Positions 55,712 through 63,820 of a DNA stretch of 64,000 nt are shown here, one piece after another. Made by a program: the position numbers and the translations under genes. Location: assembly GCA_948777935.1 (NCBI GenBank), contig CAQDYY010000001.1, positions 1-64,000 of the forward strand, given 5' to 3'. The DNA is from an uncultured Clostridia bacterium. GTDB lineage: Bacteria > Bacillota > Clostridia > TANB77 > CAG-508. The notes beneath the pieces are model-generated. The model had not been told where the DNA came from, did no database searches, and was given only the letters and a program-made list of their open reading frames with translations. Positions within the stretch are counted from its first letter, which is position 1; each line of letters starts with the position of its first letter.

Positions 55712-56059
55712 ATGGAGAAGAATGTTAAAGTCAGTATGCTTTGCCAAATCTATGGAAGTTTATTAACTGAGAAACAATTCAATGTATTAAATGACTACTA
55801 TAATAATGATTATTCTCTATCAGAAATTGCAGAAAATTATAGTATTACAAGGCAAGCAGTAAGAGACAATATAATGAAGGGGGAAGCAAAACTTTTCGAA
55901 TACGAAGAAAAGCTAGAAATTATGAAACAATCATTAAAAAGAGAACAGCAAATCGAAAAAATACTTTCTGAATTAACTAAAATTGATACCAAATTCTCTG
56001 ATAAGAAAATTGCTAGTATTTTGGAAAATGTAAAAAAAGAATTAAACTGTTTAGTATAA
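55712..56059 (+). CDS. ylxM: YlxM-type helix-turn-helix protein (UPF0122)
   Basis: The 115-aa protein resembles sigma-70 region 4. It has SMLCQIYGSLLTEKQFNVLNDYY with LTEKQ near residues 20-24, then LSEIAENYSITRQAVRDNI near 40-58, the helix-turn-helix, and a helical C-terminus. YlxM genes sit directly before ffh in Firmicutes and are linked to SRP function. That order is kept here (44-bp gap). AGAGAGG precedes the ATG. Confidence 0.9.
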   Translation: MEKNVKVSMLCQIYGSLLTEKQFNVLNDYYNNDYSLSEIAENYSITRQAVRDNIMKGEAKLFEYEEKLEIMKQSLKREQQIEKILSELTKIDTKFSDKKIASILENVKKELNCLV

Positions 56060-56103
56060 AAACAAGAATAAAATTTTAACAATGGTTTAAAGAGGAGGAA
56101 GAT

Positions 56104-57453
56104 ATGGCTTTTGAGGGGTTATCTTCAAGATTACAAGAAATAACAAGAAAATTTAAAGGTAAAGCAAGAGTTACAGAAAGTGACTTAAAAGATATGTTAC
56201 GTGAAGTAAAACTTGCATTATTAGAAGCAGATGTTAATTACAAAATTGTAAAAGATTTTATTACATGCATTAACGAAAAGGCATTCGGTCAAGATGTACT
56301 AAAATCGCTAACTCCGGGGCAACAAGTTGTTAAAATTGTAAAAGATGAACTAGTAGAGCTTTTAGGTGGAACTGAAAGCAAGATTAACTTTAATCCAAAT
56401 CCACCAACAGTTATTATGTTAGTAGGTCTTCAAGGTTCAGGAAAAACAACAACAGCAGGAAAACTTGCAAATTTATTAAGAAAGCAAGGAAAAAATCCAT
56501 TATTAGTTGCATGTGATGTATATAGACCAGCAGCTATTAAACAATTACAAGTAGTAGGAAAACAACTAAACATACCAGTTTTTTCAAATGAAGAATCAAA
56601 AGACGTAGTACACATTGCAAAACAAGCAATGAATTTAGCAATATCTAAGTTAAATGATGTAGTAATTATAGATACAGCAGGTAGATTACATATAGACGAA
56701 GAACTTATGCAAGAATTAAAAAACTTAAAAACAAATCTAAAACCATATGAAATCTTATTAGTTGTAGATGCAATGACAGGTCAAGATGCAGTAAATGTAG
56801 CAACATCATTTAATGAAGAAATTGGAATTGATGGTGTTATTCTAACAAAACTAGATGGAGATACTCGTGGTGGTGCTGCATTATCTGTAAAAAAGGTTAC
56901 AGGAAGACCAATTAAATTTGCAGCAACAGGTGAAAAATTAAGTGATATAGAAGTGTTTCACCCAGAAAGAATGGCAGGAAGAATTTTAGGAATGGGAGAT
57001 GTTCTTTCTATTATTGAAAAAGCAGAAGAAGCATTTGATGAAGAAGAAGCACTAAAACTAGAACAAAAGCTACGTAAACAAGAATTTGATTTAGATGATT
57101 ACCTAACACAACTAAGGCAGATGAAAAAAATGGGTTCATTTTCAGCTATACTAAAAATGATACCAGGAATGAATGCTTTAAAAGATGTTAAAATAGATGA
57201 TAAAGAATTTGTTAGAATAGAAGCAATGATTTGTTCTATGACCAAAAAAGAAAAAAGAAATCCTAAAATTTTAAATGGTTCTAGAAGAAAAAGAATTGCA
57301 GATGGGGCAGGTGTTACAGTACAACAAGTAAATAAGTTTATGAATTCTTTTGAAATGACACAGAAAATGATGAAGAAAATGAAAAATGATAAAGGTATGA
57401 AAAACATGTTAAAAGGAATTAATCCAGAGGATTTAAAGAATTTTAAAATGTGA
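56104..57453 (+). CDS. ffh: Signal recognition particle protein Ffh
   Basis: The 449-aa SRP GTPase delivers nascent membrane proteins to FtsY. An N-terminal helical domain precedes G1 VGLQGSGKTTTAGKLA near residues 104-119, then DVYRPAAIKQL near 138-148, DTAGRLHIDEEL near 189-200 and TKLDGDTRGGAALS near 244-257. A methionine-rich M domain (MIPGMNAL, SRRKRIADGAG, MTQKMMKKMKN) ends the protein. AGAGGAGG precedes the ATG. It ends in TGA, showing TGA is a stop here. Confidence 0.96.
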   Translation: MAFEGLSSRLQEITRKFKGKARVTESDLKDMLREVKLALLEADVNYKIVKDFITCINEKAFGQDVLKSLTPGQQVVKIVKDELVELLGGTESKINFNPNPPTVIMLVGLQGSGKTTTAGKLANLLRKQGKNPLLVACDVYRPAAIKQLQVVGKQLNIPVFSNEESKDVVHIAKQAMNLAISKLNDVVIIDTAGRLHIDEELMQELKNLKTNLKPYEILLVVDAMTGQDAVNVATSFNEEIGIDGVILTKLDGDTRGGAALSVKKVTGRPIKFAATGEKLSDIEVFHPERMAGRILGMGDVLSIIEKAEEAFDEEEALKLEQKLRKQEFDLDDYLTQLRQMKKMGSFSAILKMIPGMNALKDVKIDDKEFVRIEAMICSMTKKEKRNPKILNGSRRKRIADGAGVTVQQVNKFMNSFEMTQKMMKKMKNDKGMKNMLKGINPEDLKNFKM

Positions 57454-57493
57454 AAAGTGTTATTAAATTTTTAAGACAAATGTAAGGTGGAAT

Positions 57494-57642
57494 AGAACCC
57501 CCAGTCTGCTTACGCAGACAGCCCCCTTGAATAAAGGGGCCATTAATCTGCAATACTTAGACTAGCATAGTTATTTTGAATGGTAGAGAAAAGCCTCCTT
57601 TATCTAAGGGAGGTGGCAGGCGGAGCCTGACGGAGGGTTCTT
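57494..57642. repeat. Compound repeat: family A reversed plus family B forward
   Basis: A reversed element 57494-57549 has variable stem GTCTGC/GCAGAC. The spacer holds TTAGACTAGCATAG. The B element 57583-57642 has variable stem CAGGC/GCCTG. It lies in the 390-bp gap between ffh and rpsP; 57643-57781 shows nothing else recognisable. Confidence 0.85.
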
Positions 57643-57781
57643 GAAAAATTTATTCATATAGAGAATGTTATTAATATTTTGTATAACCACATAAAATAGT
57701 TATTAAATTTTTAAATTTATATAAATTATAGCTAAAGCAGAAGGAGTTTTTATAAAGAAATACAAAAATGCTAGGCATTTT

Positions 57782-57828
57782 TGCATAAGTTATCTGTAAA
57801 GCTCATACTTCGCTAACAGCTAACTTAT
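57782..57828 (+). repeat. Family E repeat, copy 1
   Basis: TGCATAAGTTATCTGTAA...CGCTAACAGCTAACTTA, with outer stem TAAGTTA/TAACTTA. The second copy at 62887 carries TAAGATA/TATCTTA, a compensated change. It ends directly before the rpsP ribosome binding site, so it could act as a leader hairpin for that operon. Confidence 0.75.
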
Positions 57829-57843
57829 CAGGAGGTGAATAAA

Positions 57844-58077
57844 ATGGTAAAAATTAGATTACAAAGAGTTGGTGCTAAAAAAGCTCCATTCTATCACATT
57901 GTTGTAGCAGATTCTAGAAGAGCAAGAGATGGAAAAATAATTGAACAAATAGGAACATATAACCCAATGACAGAACCATCTACAATTGTATTAGATAAAG
58001 AAAAAGTAGCAACATGGATACAAAATGGTGCAAAACCAACAGACACAGTTAAAGCTTTAATTGAAAAAGCAAACTAG
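57844..58077 (+). CDS. rpsP: 30S ribosomal protein S16
   Basis: The 77-aa protein begins [20 protein letters not shown] and continues [20 protein letters not shown], the S16 signature. The ATG at 57844 is 6 bases after AGGAGGTG; an upstream in-frame GTG at 57835 overlaps that site and is rejected. It is the first gene of the rpsP-khpA-rimM-trmD-rplS operon. Confidence 0.97.
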   Translation: MVKIRLQRVGAKKAPFYHIVVADSRRARDGKIIEQIGTYNPMTEPSTIVLDKEKVATWIQNGAKPTDTVKALIEKAN

Positions 58078-58090
58078 GAGGAGCAGATTT

Positions 58091-58324
58091 ATGAAAGAAA
58101 TGCTTGAAATTATAATTAAAAATTTAGTTGCAAACCCTGAACAAGTTACAATTACTGAAGAACAAAAAGAAAACACTATAAATTTTAGTGTAAAAGTAGC
58201 AAATGAAGATATGGGAAAAGTAATTGGAAAACAAGGAAGAATTGCAAAAGCTATTCGTACTGTTTCAAAGGCAATTGCTACAAAGGAAAATAAAAAAGTA
58301 AATATTGAATTTGTAGAAGAGTAG
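58091..58324 (+). CDS. khpA: KH-domain RNA-binding protein KhpA
   Basis: The 77-aa protein has one KH domain: EMLEIIIKNLVANPEQVTI, then VANEDMGKVIGKQGRIAKAI with the GKxGR-type loop near residues 43-52. KhpA binds RNA with KhpB/Jag. It is usually found between rpsP and rimM, as here. The ATG at 58091 follows AGGAGGAG. Confidence 0.93.
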   Translation: MKEMLEIIIKNLVANPEQVTITEEQKENTINFSVKVANEDMGKVIGKQGRIAKAIRTVSKAIATKENKKVNIEFVEE

Positions 58325-58332
58325 GAAAAAGT

Positions 58333-58839
58333 ATGGAAAATCTAATGGAAATTGGTCAAATAGTAAATACTTATGGAATAAAAGGTTTTGTAAAAGTAGT
58401 TCCTTTTACAGATAACATTAACAGGTTTGAAGATTTAAAAGAAGTGTATGTTGAAACAAAAAAAGGATTAGAAAATTTTGAAATAGAAGAAGTGAAATAT
58501 GCTAAAAATACAGTGTTATTAAAACTAAAAGGAATTGATGATATTAATATTGCAGAAAAGTATAAAAATTGCTATATAAAAATATCAAGAGAAAATGCGG
58601 TAAAACTACCAGAAGATACATATTTTATTGTAGACTTACTAGGCATAAAAGTATATACAGATGAAGATATATATTTAGGAAATATTATAGATGTATATCC
58701 TACTGGAAGTAATGATATATATGTTGTAAAAAATGAAGAAGGAAAGCAAGTGTTATTACCAGCAATTGGTGAAGTAATTAAAACAGTTGATATTGAAAAT
58801 AAAAAAATGGTAGTTCACTTGTTAGATGGTCTTATATAA
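58333..58839 (+). CDS. rimM: Ribosome maturation factor RimM
   Basis: The 168-aa protein starts with IGQIVNTYGIKGFVKVVPFT, the RimM N-terminal beta barrel, and has a PRC-barrel half with YFIVDLLGIKVY and LLPAIGEVIKTVDIENKKM near the C-terminus. It helps assemble the 30S head through S19. The gaps to khpA and trmD are 8 and 9 bp. Confidence 0.94.
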   Translation: MENLMEIGQIVNTYGIKGFVKVVPFTDNINRFEDLKEVYVETKKGLENFEIEEVKYAKNTVLLKLKGIDDINIAEKYKNCYIKISRENAVKLPEDTYFIVDLLGIKVYTDEDIYLGNIIDVYPTGSNDIYVVKNEEGKQVLLPAIGEVIKTVDIENKKMVVHLLDGLI

Positions 58840-58848
58840 GGAGTAATT

Positions 58849-59571
58849 ATGAAATTTGATGTTTTAACATTATTTCCAGAAATGTTTACACCACTTAAAG
58901 AAAGTATTATAGGAAGAGCAGAAAAAAACAATTATATTGAAATAAACATAACAAATATAAGGGATTTTTCAAAAGACAAGCATAATAAAGTTGATGATAC
59001 TCCATATGGTGGTGGTGCAGGAATGGTAATAAGACCAGATGTAGTATATGATGCATATAAATCTGTAAAAACAAAATCTGCAAAAACGATTTATTTAACT
59101 CCACAAGGAAAAAAGCTAGACCAAAAAATAGTAGAAGATTTAAGTAGATATGAACATATAATTCTTCTATGTGGACATTATGAAGGAATTGACCAAAGAG
59201 TAATTGATGAAATTGCTCCAGAGGAACTTTCAATTGGAGATTATGTCTTAACAGGAGGAGAACTTCCTGCTATGGTACTTATAGATAGTGTTTCTAGGTA
59301 TGTAGATGGTGTTCTAAATAAAGAATCTACTTTGGAGGAATCATTTTCAAGTGGAATTTTAGAATATCCGCAATATACAAGACCAGAAGTATTTAATAAA
59401 AGAGAAGTACCAGATATATTAAAATCTGGTCATCATGAAAAGATAGAAAACTGGCGAAGAAAAAAAGCTATTGAAATAACCTATAAGAAGAGACCAGATT
59501 TATTAGAAAATGGAAATTTTACTGAAGATGAAATAGAATATATCAAAAATTTGAAAGAAAAAAATAATTAA
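58849..59571 (+). CDS. trmD: tRNA (guanine-N1)-methyltransferase
   Basis: The 240-aa SPOUT methyltransferase makes m1G37 in tRNA. It begins [13 protein letters not shown], has [19 protein letters not shown] near residues 39-57, [14 protein letters not shown] near 108-121 and the knotted SAM site [19 protein letters not shown] near 127-145. The end [21 protein letters not shown] is also typical. AAGGAG precedes the ATG. Confidence 0.96.
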   Translation: MKFDVLTLFPEMFTPLKESIIGRAEKNNYIEINITNIRDFSKDKHNKVDDTPYGGGAGMVIRPDVVYDAYKSVKTKSAKTIYLTPQGKKLDQKIVEDLSRYEHIILLCGHYEGIDQRVIDEIAPEELSIGDYVLTGGELPAMVLIDSVSRYVDGVLNKESTLEESFSSGILEYPQYTRPEVFNKREVPDILKSGHHEKIENWRRKKAIEITYKKRPDLLENGNFTEDEIEYIKNLKEKNN

Positions 59572-59590
59572 GAAGGAGGAAAAATTTCAA

Positions 59591-60214
59591 ATGGATATTA
59601 TAAAATCAATTGAACATGAACAATTAAAAAACAAAGTTCCAGTACTAGGTGTTGGAAATACAGTAAAAGTTCATGTTAGAATTAAAGAAGGAAATAGAGA
59701 AAGAATACAAGTATTTGAAGGAATTATTATTAAAAAACAAGGTGGAGGAGTAAATGAGACATTTACAGTAAGAAGAATTTCTTATGGTGTTGGTGTTGAA
59801 AAAACATTTTTAGTTCATTCACCATTAGTTGAAAAAGTAGAATTAGTAAGAGTAGGTAAAGCAAGAAGAGCAAAATTATTCTACTTAAGAGATAGAGTAG
59901 GAAAAGCATCTAAGACAAAAGAAAAATTAGGTGCAAGAATTGAAAATAAAGAAATTACTTTAAAAGAAGAAATGGTAGAAGAAGCACCAGTTGCTGAAGA
60001 AGCCGTAGCTGTAGAAGAAAATGTTACTGCAAACGAAGAAGTAGCACAAGTTGTAGAAGCTCCAGTAGAAGAAACGGTAGTAGCTCCAGAGGAAGCAGCA
60101 GCAATAGAAACAACTGAAGTAGTAGCAGAAGAAGTAGTAGATACAGTAAAAGAAGAGCCAGTTTCTGAAGTAACAGAAGCACCAGCTACAGAAGAAACAA
60201 AAACAGAGGAATAG
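59591..60214 (+). CDS. rplS: 50S ribosomal protein L19 with long acidic tail
   Basis: The first 115 residues are a normal L19: [55 protein letters not shown] and [20 protein letters not shown]. The protein then continues for about 92 residues of Ala, Val, Glu and Thr repeats ([14 protein letters not shown], [13 protein letters not shown]), giving 207 aa where 115 to 120 is usual. The tail looks disordered and strongly acidic. Such tails occur sporadically in L19 of some Firmicutes; its job is unknown. AGAAGGAGG precedes the ATG. Confidence 0.93.
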   Translation: MDIIKSIEHEQLKNKVPVLGVGNTVKVHVRIKEGNRERIQVFEGIIIKKQGGGVNETFTVRRISYGVGVEKTFLVHSPLVEKVELVRVGKARRAKLFYLRDRVGKASKTKEKLGARIENKEITLKEEMVEEAPVAEEAVAVEENVTANEEVAQVVEAPVEETVVAPEEAAAIETTEVVAEEVVDTVKEEPVSEVTEAPATEETKTEE

Positions 60215-60220
60215 AACAAA

Positions 60221-60260
60221 AGTGGCTTCGCCACGCGGGCGATTAGTAATTGCCCCTACA
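60221..60260 (+). repeat. Family D small palindromic repeat
   Basis: GTGGC-TTC-GCCAC followed by GGGC-GATTAGTAATT-GCCC and CTACA, two hairpins in 40 bp. It lies 6 bases after the rplS stop. Single copy in the window. Confidence 0.55.
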
Positions 60261-60295
60261 TTTCAACTTAAAATAGCGTAATTTTCTATTATATA

Positions 60296-60336
60296 AAATA
60301 GCCATAGGTTGTATTTAGGCAACTCTATGGCTATTT
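60296..60336. terminator. Bidirectional terminator
   Basis: AAATAGCCATAG and CTATGGCTATTT form a 12-bp stem with an inner GTTG/CAAC pair. It separates rplS from the convergent small gene at 60343. Confidence 0.88.
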
Positions 60337-60342
60337 AAATAA

Positions 60343-60456
60343 CTATCTGCAGTTTTCGTTATTGTTATTGTTTTGATTATTTTTATTATTGTTTTGATTG
60401 TTCTTTTGGTTGTTGTTATTGTTTTGGTTTTGGTTATTTTTATTGTTTTTTGCCAT
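60343..60456 (-). CDS. 37-aa Asn/Gln-rich small protein
   Basis: MAKNNKNNQNQNNNNNQKNN and so on, ending NENCR and a stop. About three quarters of residues are Asn or Gln, with Lys the next most frequent, and a single Cys near the end. GGAGGTG lies 8 bases before the ATG and a terminator follows. Short Asn-rich proteins of this look occur in spore-forming Clostridia; a spore protein role is only a guess. Confidence 0.65.
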   Translation of the reverse strand: MAKNNKNNQNQNNNNNQKNNQNNNKNNQNNNNNENCR

Positions 60457-60547
60457 GAGACAAGCACCTCCATTTCTTTTTTCAATAATATTTTTCACAA
60501 AATAAGAAAAAATATTCAAAAAATAAAGTAAAAAAGTAAATAAAAAA

Positions 60548-60581
60548 TTACCAACAGTAAAAATTTATGATATAATTGGTA
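60548..60581 (+). promoter_or_regulatory. cmk promoter with inverted repeat
   Basis: -35-like TTACCA (60548-60553), 17-bp spacer, TATAAT (60571-60576). Arms TTACCAA (60548-60554) and TTGGTAA (60575-60581) cover both boxes, a possible operator. Confidence 0.5.
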
Positions 60582-60616
60582 ACGAAATAAATTGAAAAAT
60601 AGGAGAAATTGAGAAT

Positions 60617-61312
60617 ATGGAAAATATTGTTATTGGAATAGAAGGATTGGTAGGAGCTGGAAAAACTTCTATTTGTAGAGAGTTAGTAAAAATTTTACCA
60701 AATACAATTTTATTAAATGGGGGAAATTTATATAGAGCAATTGTATATGCTATGATGAAAAGCGGTGCAAATTTAGAAAATTTGAAATCACAAGCAAACC
60801 GTATAGATATTAAAACTATGATGGATTTATTTAAAATTGAACTTAAAATAGAAAATAATGAAACAAATATATATATGGATGGAGTGCTATTAGAAGAAGA
60901 AAAATTGCAATCTAAAGAAAGTTCTATGGCTGTATCAGAAATTGGAGGAAAAGCTAAGAATGAAGCGCTGTTTATTTTTGCAAGAAACTTAATTGATAAT
61001 TTTAAGCTTAAGTATAATGTAATCATTTCAGGAAGATCAATAATGCAAATTTATCCAAAAACTAATTATCACTTTTTCATTACAGCAAGTATAGATGAAC
61101 GTGCAAAAAGAAAAAGCATACAATATAATGGGGAAGTTAGTATAGAAGAATTAAAACAGCACATTATAAAAAGAGATGAGTTACAAAAACAAGCAGGTTT
61201 TTATGATTTAACTGATAACACAATTAAAGTAGATGTAACAGATTGTAAAACAGTAGAAGAATCTACTAATAAAGTATTAAGCTATATTAAACTACCATTA
61301 GAAATTAAATAA
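60617..61312 (+). CDS. cmk: (d)CMP kinase-like protein
   Basis: The 231-aa P-loop kinase has VIGIEGLVGAGKTSICRELV near residues 5-24 with Walker A, and LLNGGNLYRAIVYAMMK near 36-52, the substrate-binding tyrosine segment. IYMDGVLLEEEKLQSKESSM follows near 87-106, then VIISGRSIMQIYPKTNYHFF near 134-153 and the lid RAKRKSIQYNG. The overall plan is that of cytidylate kinase, which phosphorylates CMP and dCMP. GLVGAGKT replaces the common GPAGSGKS, so substrate certainty is moderate. Confidence 0.75.
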   Translation: MENIVIGIEGLVGAGKTSICRELVKILPNTILLNGGNLYRAIVYAMMKSGANLENLKSQANRIDIKTMMDLFKIELKIENNETNIYMDGVLLEEEKLQSKESSMAVSEIGGKAKNEALFIFARNLIDNFKLKYNVIISGRSIMQIYPKTNYHFFITASIDERAKRKSIQYNGEVSIEELKQHIIKRDELQKQAGFYDLTDNTIKVDVTDCKTVEESTNKVLSYIKLPLEIK

Positions 61313-61326
61313 AGGAGAGGATTTCT

Positions 61327-62721
61327 TTGAACCAGAAATTACAAGAATTTAATACATATTTAAAAAATAGGAAGGTAGCAGTTATTGGATTGGGTGTTAG
61401 TAATTTACCATTATTAGATTATCTATATAAAATGTCATCAAATGTAACTGTATTTGATGATAGAGATACCAAACAAATTCCAAAAGAAGCAATGGATAAA
61501 ATTACAAAATATGCATTTGGCTTTTCATTTGGAGAAAATAATTTAGAAAAATTAGTTGGCTTTGATATAATTTTTCGTTCACCAAGTTGTATGCCAACAA
61601 AGAAAGAATTAGTGCTTGAAGAACAAAGAGGAGCAATTGTTACAACTGAAATTGAAATGTTAATGGAAATGGCACCTTGTAAGATAATTGGTATAACAGG
61701 AAGTGACGGAAAAACTACAACTACTAGCTTAATATATGAAATAGTAAAAAAAGCAGGTATTACTGCACATCTTGGAGGAAATATTGGGTATCCACTATTT
61801 ACAAAGCTAGCACAAATTAATGAAGATGATGTTATAGTTTTAGAATTAAGTAGTTTTCAATTAATGAATATGGCTGTAAGCCCAGACATAGCAGTTATTA
61901 CAAACATTTCACCAAACCATTTAAATATTCACAAAGACTATGAAGAATATATAGAAGCTAAAAAGAATATATTTAAAAATCAAAAAGAAGATGGAATTTT
62001 AGTATTAAATTATGATAATGAAATTACAAGAGACTGTAAAAAAGAAGCTAATGGAAAAGTAGTATATTTTAGTAGTAAAGAGAAATTAGAAGATGGTGTT
62101 ATTGTAGATAAAGATGTAATTAAAGAATGTGAAGATAGATTAAGAAAGCATATAATTTCTACAAAAGATATTCATTTAAGAGGAATGCATAATTATGAAA
62201 ATGTATCTGCTGCAATTGCTGCTACTAAATCGTTTATTGATATTGATACAATAGTAAGTGCAATTAAAGAGTTTAAAGGAGTAGAACATAGAATTGAATT
62301 TATTCGTGAATTAGATGGTGTAAAATGGTATAATGATTCTATTGGAACAAGCCCAACACGAACTATGGCAGGCTTAAATTCATTTGATGAAGGGATTGTT
62401 TTAATTGCAGGCGGATATGATAAACATTTAGATTATGAGCCACTTGCAAAACCGATTGTAGAAAGAGTAAAAACATTAATTTTAATAGGTCAAACTTCTG
62501 AAAAGATTTATGAAGCAGTAACAAATGAATTACAAGAACAAGGAAAAGAATTAGATATTTACAAATGTAATGAATTTTCAGAAATTGTAGAAGTAGCAAG
62601 AAAAGTTGCAAAATCAGGGCAAGTAGTATTGTTTTCACCAGCAAGTGCAAGTTTTGACTTGTTTAAAAATTTTGCAGAAAGAGGAGATAAATTTAAAGAA
62701 TTAGTAAATAAGCTAGATTAA
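61327..62721 (+). CDS. murD: UDP-N-acetylmuramoylalanine-D-glutamate ligase
   Basis: The 464-aa Mur ligase adds D-Glu to UDP-MurNAc-L-Ala. It has VAVIGLGVSNLPLLDYL near residues 17-33, the ATP loop GITGSDGKTTTTSLI near 121-135, HLGGNIGYPLF near 145-155, ELSSFQL near 169-175, NISPNHLNIHKDYEEY near 188-203 and YNDSIGTSPTRTMAGL near 338-353. The start is TTG at 61327 after AAAGGAGAGG. It follows cmk by 14 bp, so the two are co-transcribed. Confidence 0.95.
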   Translation: MNQKLQEFNTYLKNRKVAVIGLGVSNLPLLDYLYKMSSNVTVFDDRDTKQIPKEAMDKITKYAFGFSFGENNLEKLVGFDIIFRSPSCMPTKKELVLEEQRGAIVTTEIEMLMEMAPCKIIGITGSDGKTTTTSLIYEIVKKAGITAHLGGNIGYPLFTKLAQINEDDVIVLELSSFQLMNMAVSPDIAVITNISPNHLNIHKDYEEYIEAKKNIFKNQKEDGILVLNYDNEITRDCKKEANGKVVYFSSKEKLEDGVIVDKDVIKECEDRLRKHIISTKDIHLRGMHNYENVSAAIAATKSFIDIDTIVSAIKEFKGVEHRIEFIRELDGVKWYNDSIGTSPTRTMAGLNSFDEGIVLIAGGYDKHLDYEPLAKPIVERVKTLILIGQTSEKIYEAVTNELQEQGKELDIYKCNEFSEIVEVARKVAKSGQVVLFSPASASFDLFKNFAERGDKFKELVNKLD

Positions 62722-62851
62722 AAGAAGATAATTTGTAAGTGAATATTGGTTTATTAGATAATGGTAATAGATGGTTATACGAATATAATTCGCTATAAAC
62801 CTTCTCTAAAGCCCCTTTAATAAGGAAAATGGAGGATTTTTATACGTTTTA

Positions 62852-63057
62852 AGAACCCTCCGTCAGTGCTTCGCACTGCCAGCCACTGCATAAGATATCT
62901 GTAATGCTCACTAGCGCTCGCTAACAGCTATCTTAACCTCCCTTAAGTAAAGGAGGCTTTTCTCTACTCTTCAAAATAACTGTTCTAACCTAAAATAGTA
63001 GAGTAAAGGCCCCTTTATCTAAGGGGGCTGTCGCCGTTTAGGCGACTGGGGGTTCTT
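62852..63057. repeat. Compound repeat in opposite order: family B reversed plus family A forward
   Basis: B reversed (62852-62976, variable stem CAGTGC/GCACTG) is split by a 49-bp family E element. A forward (62999-63057) has variable stem GTCGCC/GGCGAC. It fills most of the 452-bp gap between murD and the next gene; 62722-62851 holds only a degenerate GCCCCTTTAATAAGG trace. Confidence 0.85.
62887..62935 (-). repeat. Family E repeat, copy 2, nested in a B element
   Basis: TGCATAAGATATCTGTAATG...CGCTAACAGCTATCTTA, with outer stem TAAGATA/TATCTTA. It lies between the CAGCC and CCTCCC parts of the B element, interrupting an otherwise normal copy, so it inserted after B was in place. The strand is arbitrary because the element is palindromic. 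Confidence 0.75.
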
Positions 63058-63173
63058 ATATACATTAATTTTATATTACTACTTCTTCTATATATAACTA
63101 CTTATCATTTTTTCACACTTTTTTCTAAAATACATATTATACTATACAACAAAATTAATAGGAGGGAAAAAGT

Positions 63174-63680
63174 ATGTATGATGAAACACCTTATGAAGAA
63201 TATATGAGAAGTGTATTGGGATATAAGCCAATGTGCTGTGATACCAACATATATTCTAATAATGATTATTACATAATGCCAATGTCTAATATGCAAATAA
63301 ACAATAATGAATTAGATGAATTATATCCAGAAATTTATAAAAGAGTGTATCCACTAGTTTGTAATGAATGTAGTAATATAGTAATGCCACTTAAACGTGA
63401 AGTATTAGAACAAATGACAGAAAATGTATATAAATCAATAGAAATTGATTTAAAAATTGAGACAAAGAATGTAAGTAAACAAGAGGATAGGCAAGTTGGT
63501 GCAAATAACAATTTCTTACGTGATTTAATTCGTATTCTAATATTACAACAAATTATAGGTGGAGGAAATAGACCGCAGGTGCCACCACGTCCACCAAGAC
63601 CACCATTTCCGGGAGGACCAAATCTGGGACCAAGACCACCACGTCCACCATTTCCGCCACAAGGACCACGGACCAATTAG
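63174..63680 (+). CDS. Hypothetical protein with Pro/Gly-rich tail; CGG near the end
   Basis: About 168 aa: an N-terminal part rich in Tyr, Met, Asn and Cys (YEEYMRSVLGYKPMCCD), a middle helical part with LPLK-type segment and LRDLIRILILQQIIGGG near residues 115-131. A tail of PRPPRPPFPGG repeats follows. It resembles small spore-coat-like proteins of Clostridia, but no family is certain. The raw frame ends GPRTN at 63680. Omitting C63669 gives QGPGPIRPR and a stop at 63688-63690, which fits the repeat better. AGGAGGG precedes the ATG. Confidence 0.7.
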   Translation: MYDETPYEEYMRSVLGYKPMCCDTNIYSNNDYYIMPMSNMQINNNELDELYPEIYKRVYPLVCNECSNIVMPLKREVLEQMTENVYKSIEIDLKIETKNVSKQEDRQVGANNNFLRDLIRILILQQIIGGGNRPQVPPRPPRPPFPGGPNLGPRPPRPPFPPQGPRTN

Positions 63681-63705
63681 ACCAAGATAAATTGTAAAAT
63701 TTTCC

Positions 63706-63754
63706 AATTTCTAAATTTCAAAATCTCATAAGGTTTTAAAATTTAGAAATTTTT
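63706..63754 (+). terminator. Rho-independent terminator
   Basis: AATTTCTAAATTT and AAATTTAGAAATT pair, with CAAAATC/GGTTTTA inside and TTTT after. Confidence 0.85.
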
Positions 63755-63820
63755 ATATTACATACTTTTTTAAAATTGATGCAAAATAGTTATATAAAAT
63801 TTTGAAAGGAAGTATGTAAA

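Noticed and set aside
4320..63057. A and B repeats as a CRISPR array or tRNA genes
   Set aside because: They are dispersed, without regular spacers, and have no cloverleaf or CCA-type acceptor structure.
9962..63669. Ordinary sequencing or assembly error as the cause of all frameshifts
   Set aside because: Not excluded without reads, but a random error would hit different bases, phases and contexts. Here it is always a C before a GGN glycine codon in the same phase, while abundant AGG and TGG contexts remain intact.
9962..63669. Simple reassignment of CGG to another amino acid
   Set aside because: Reassignment would keep the frame. At every site the frame must move by +1 to recover homology.
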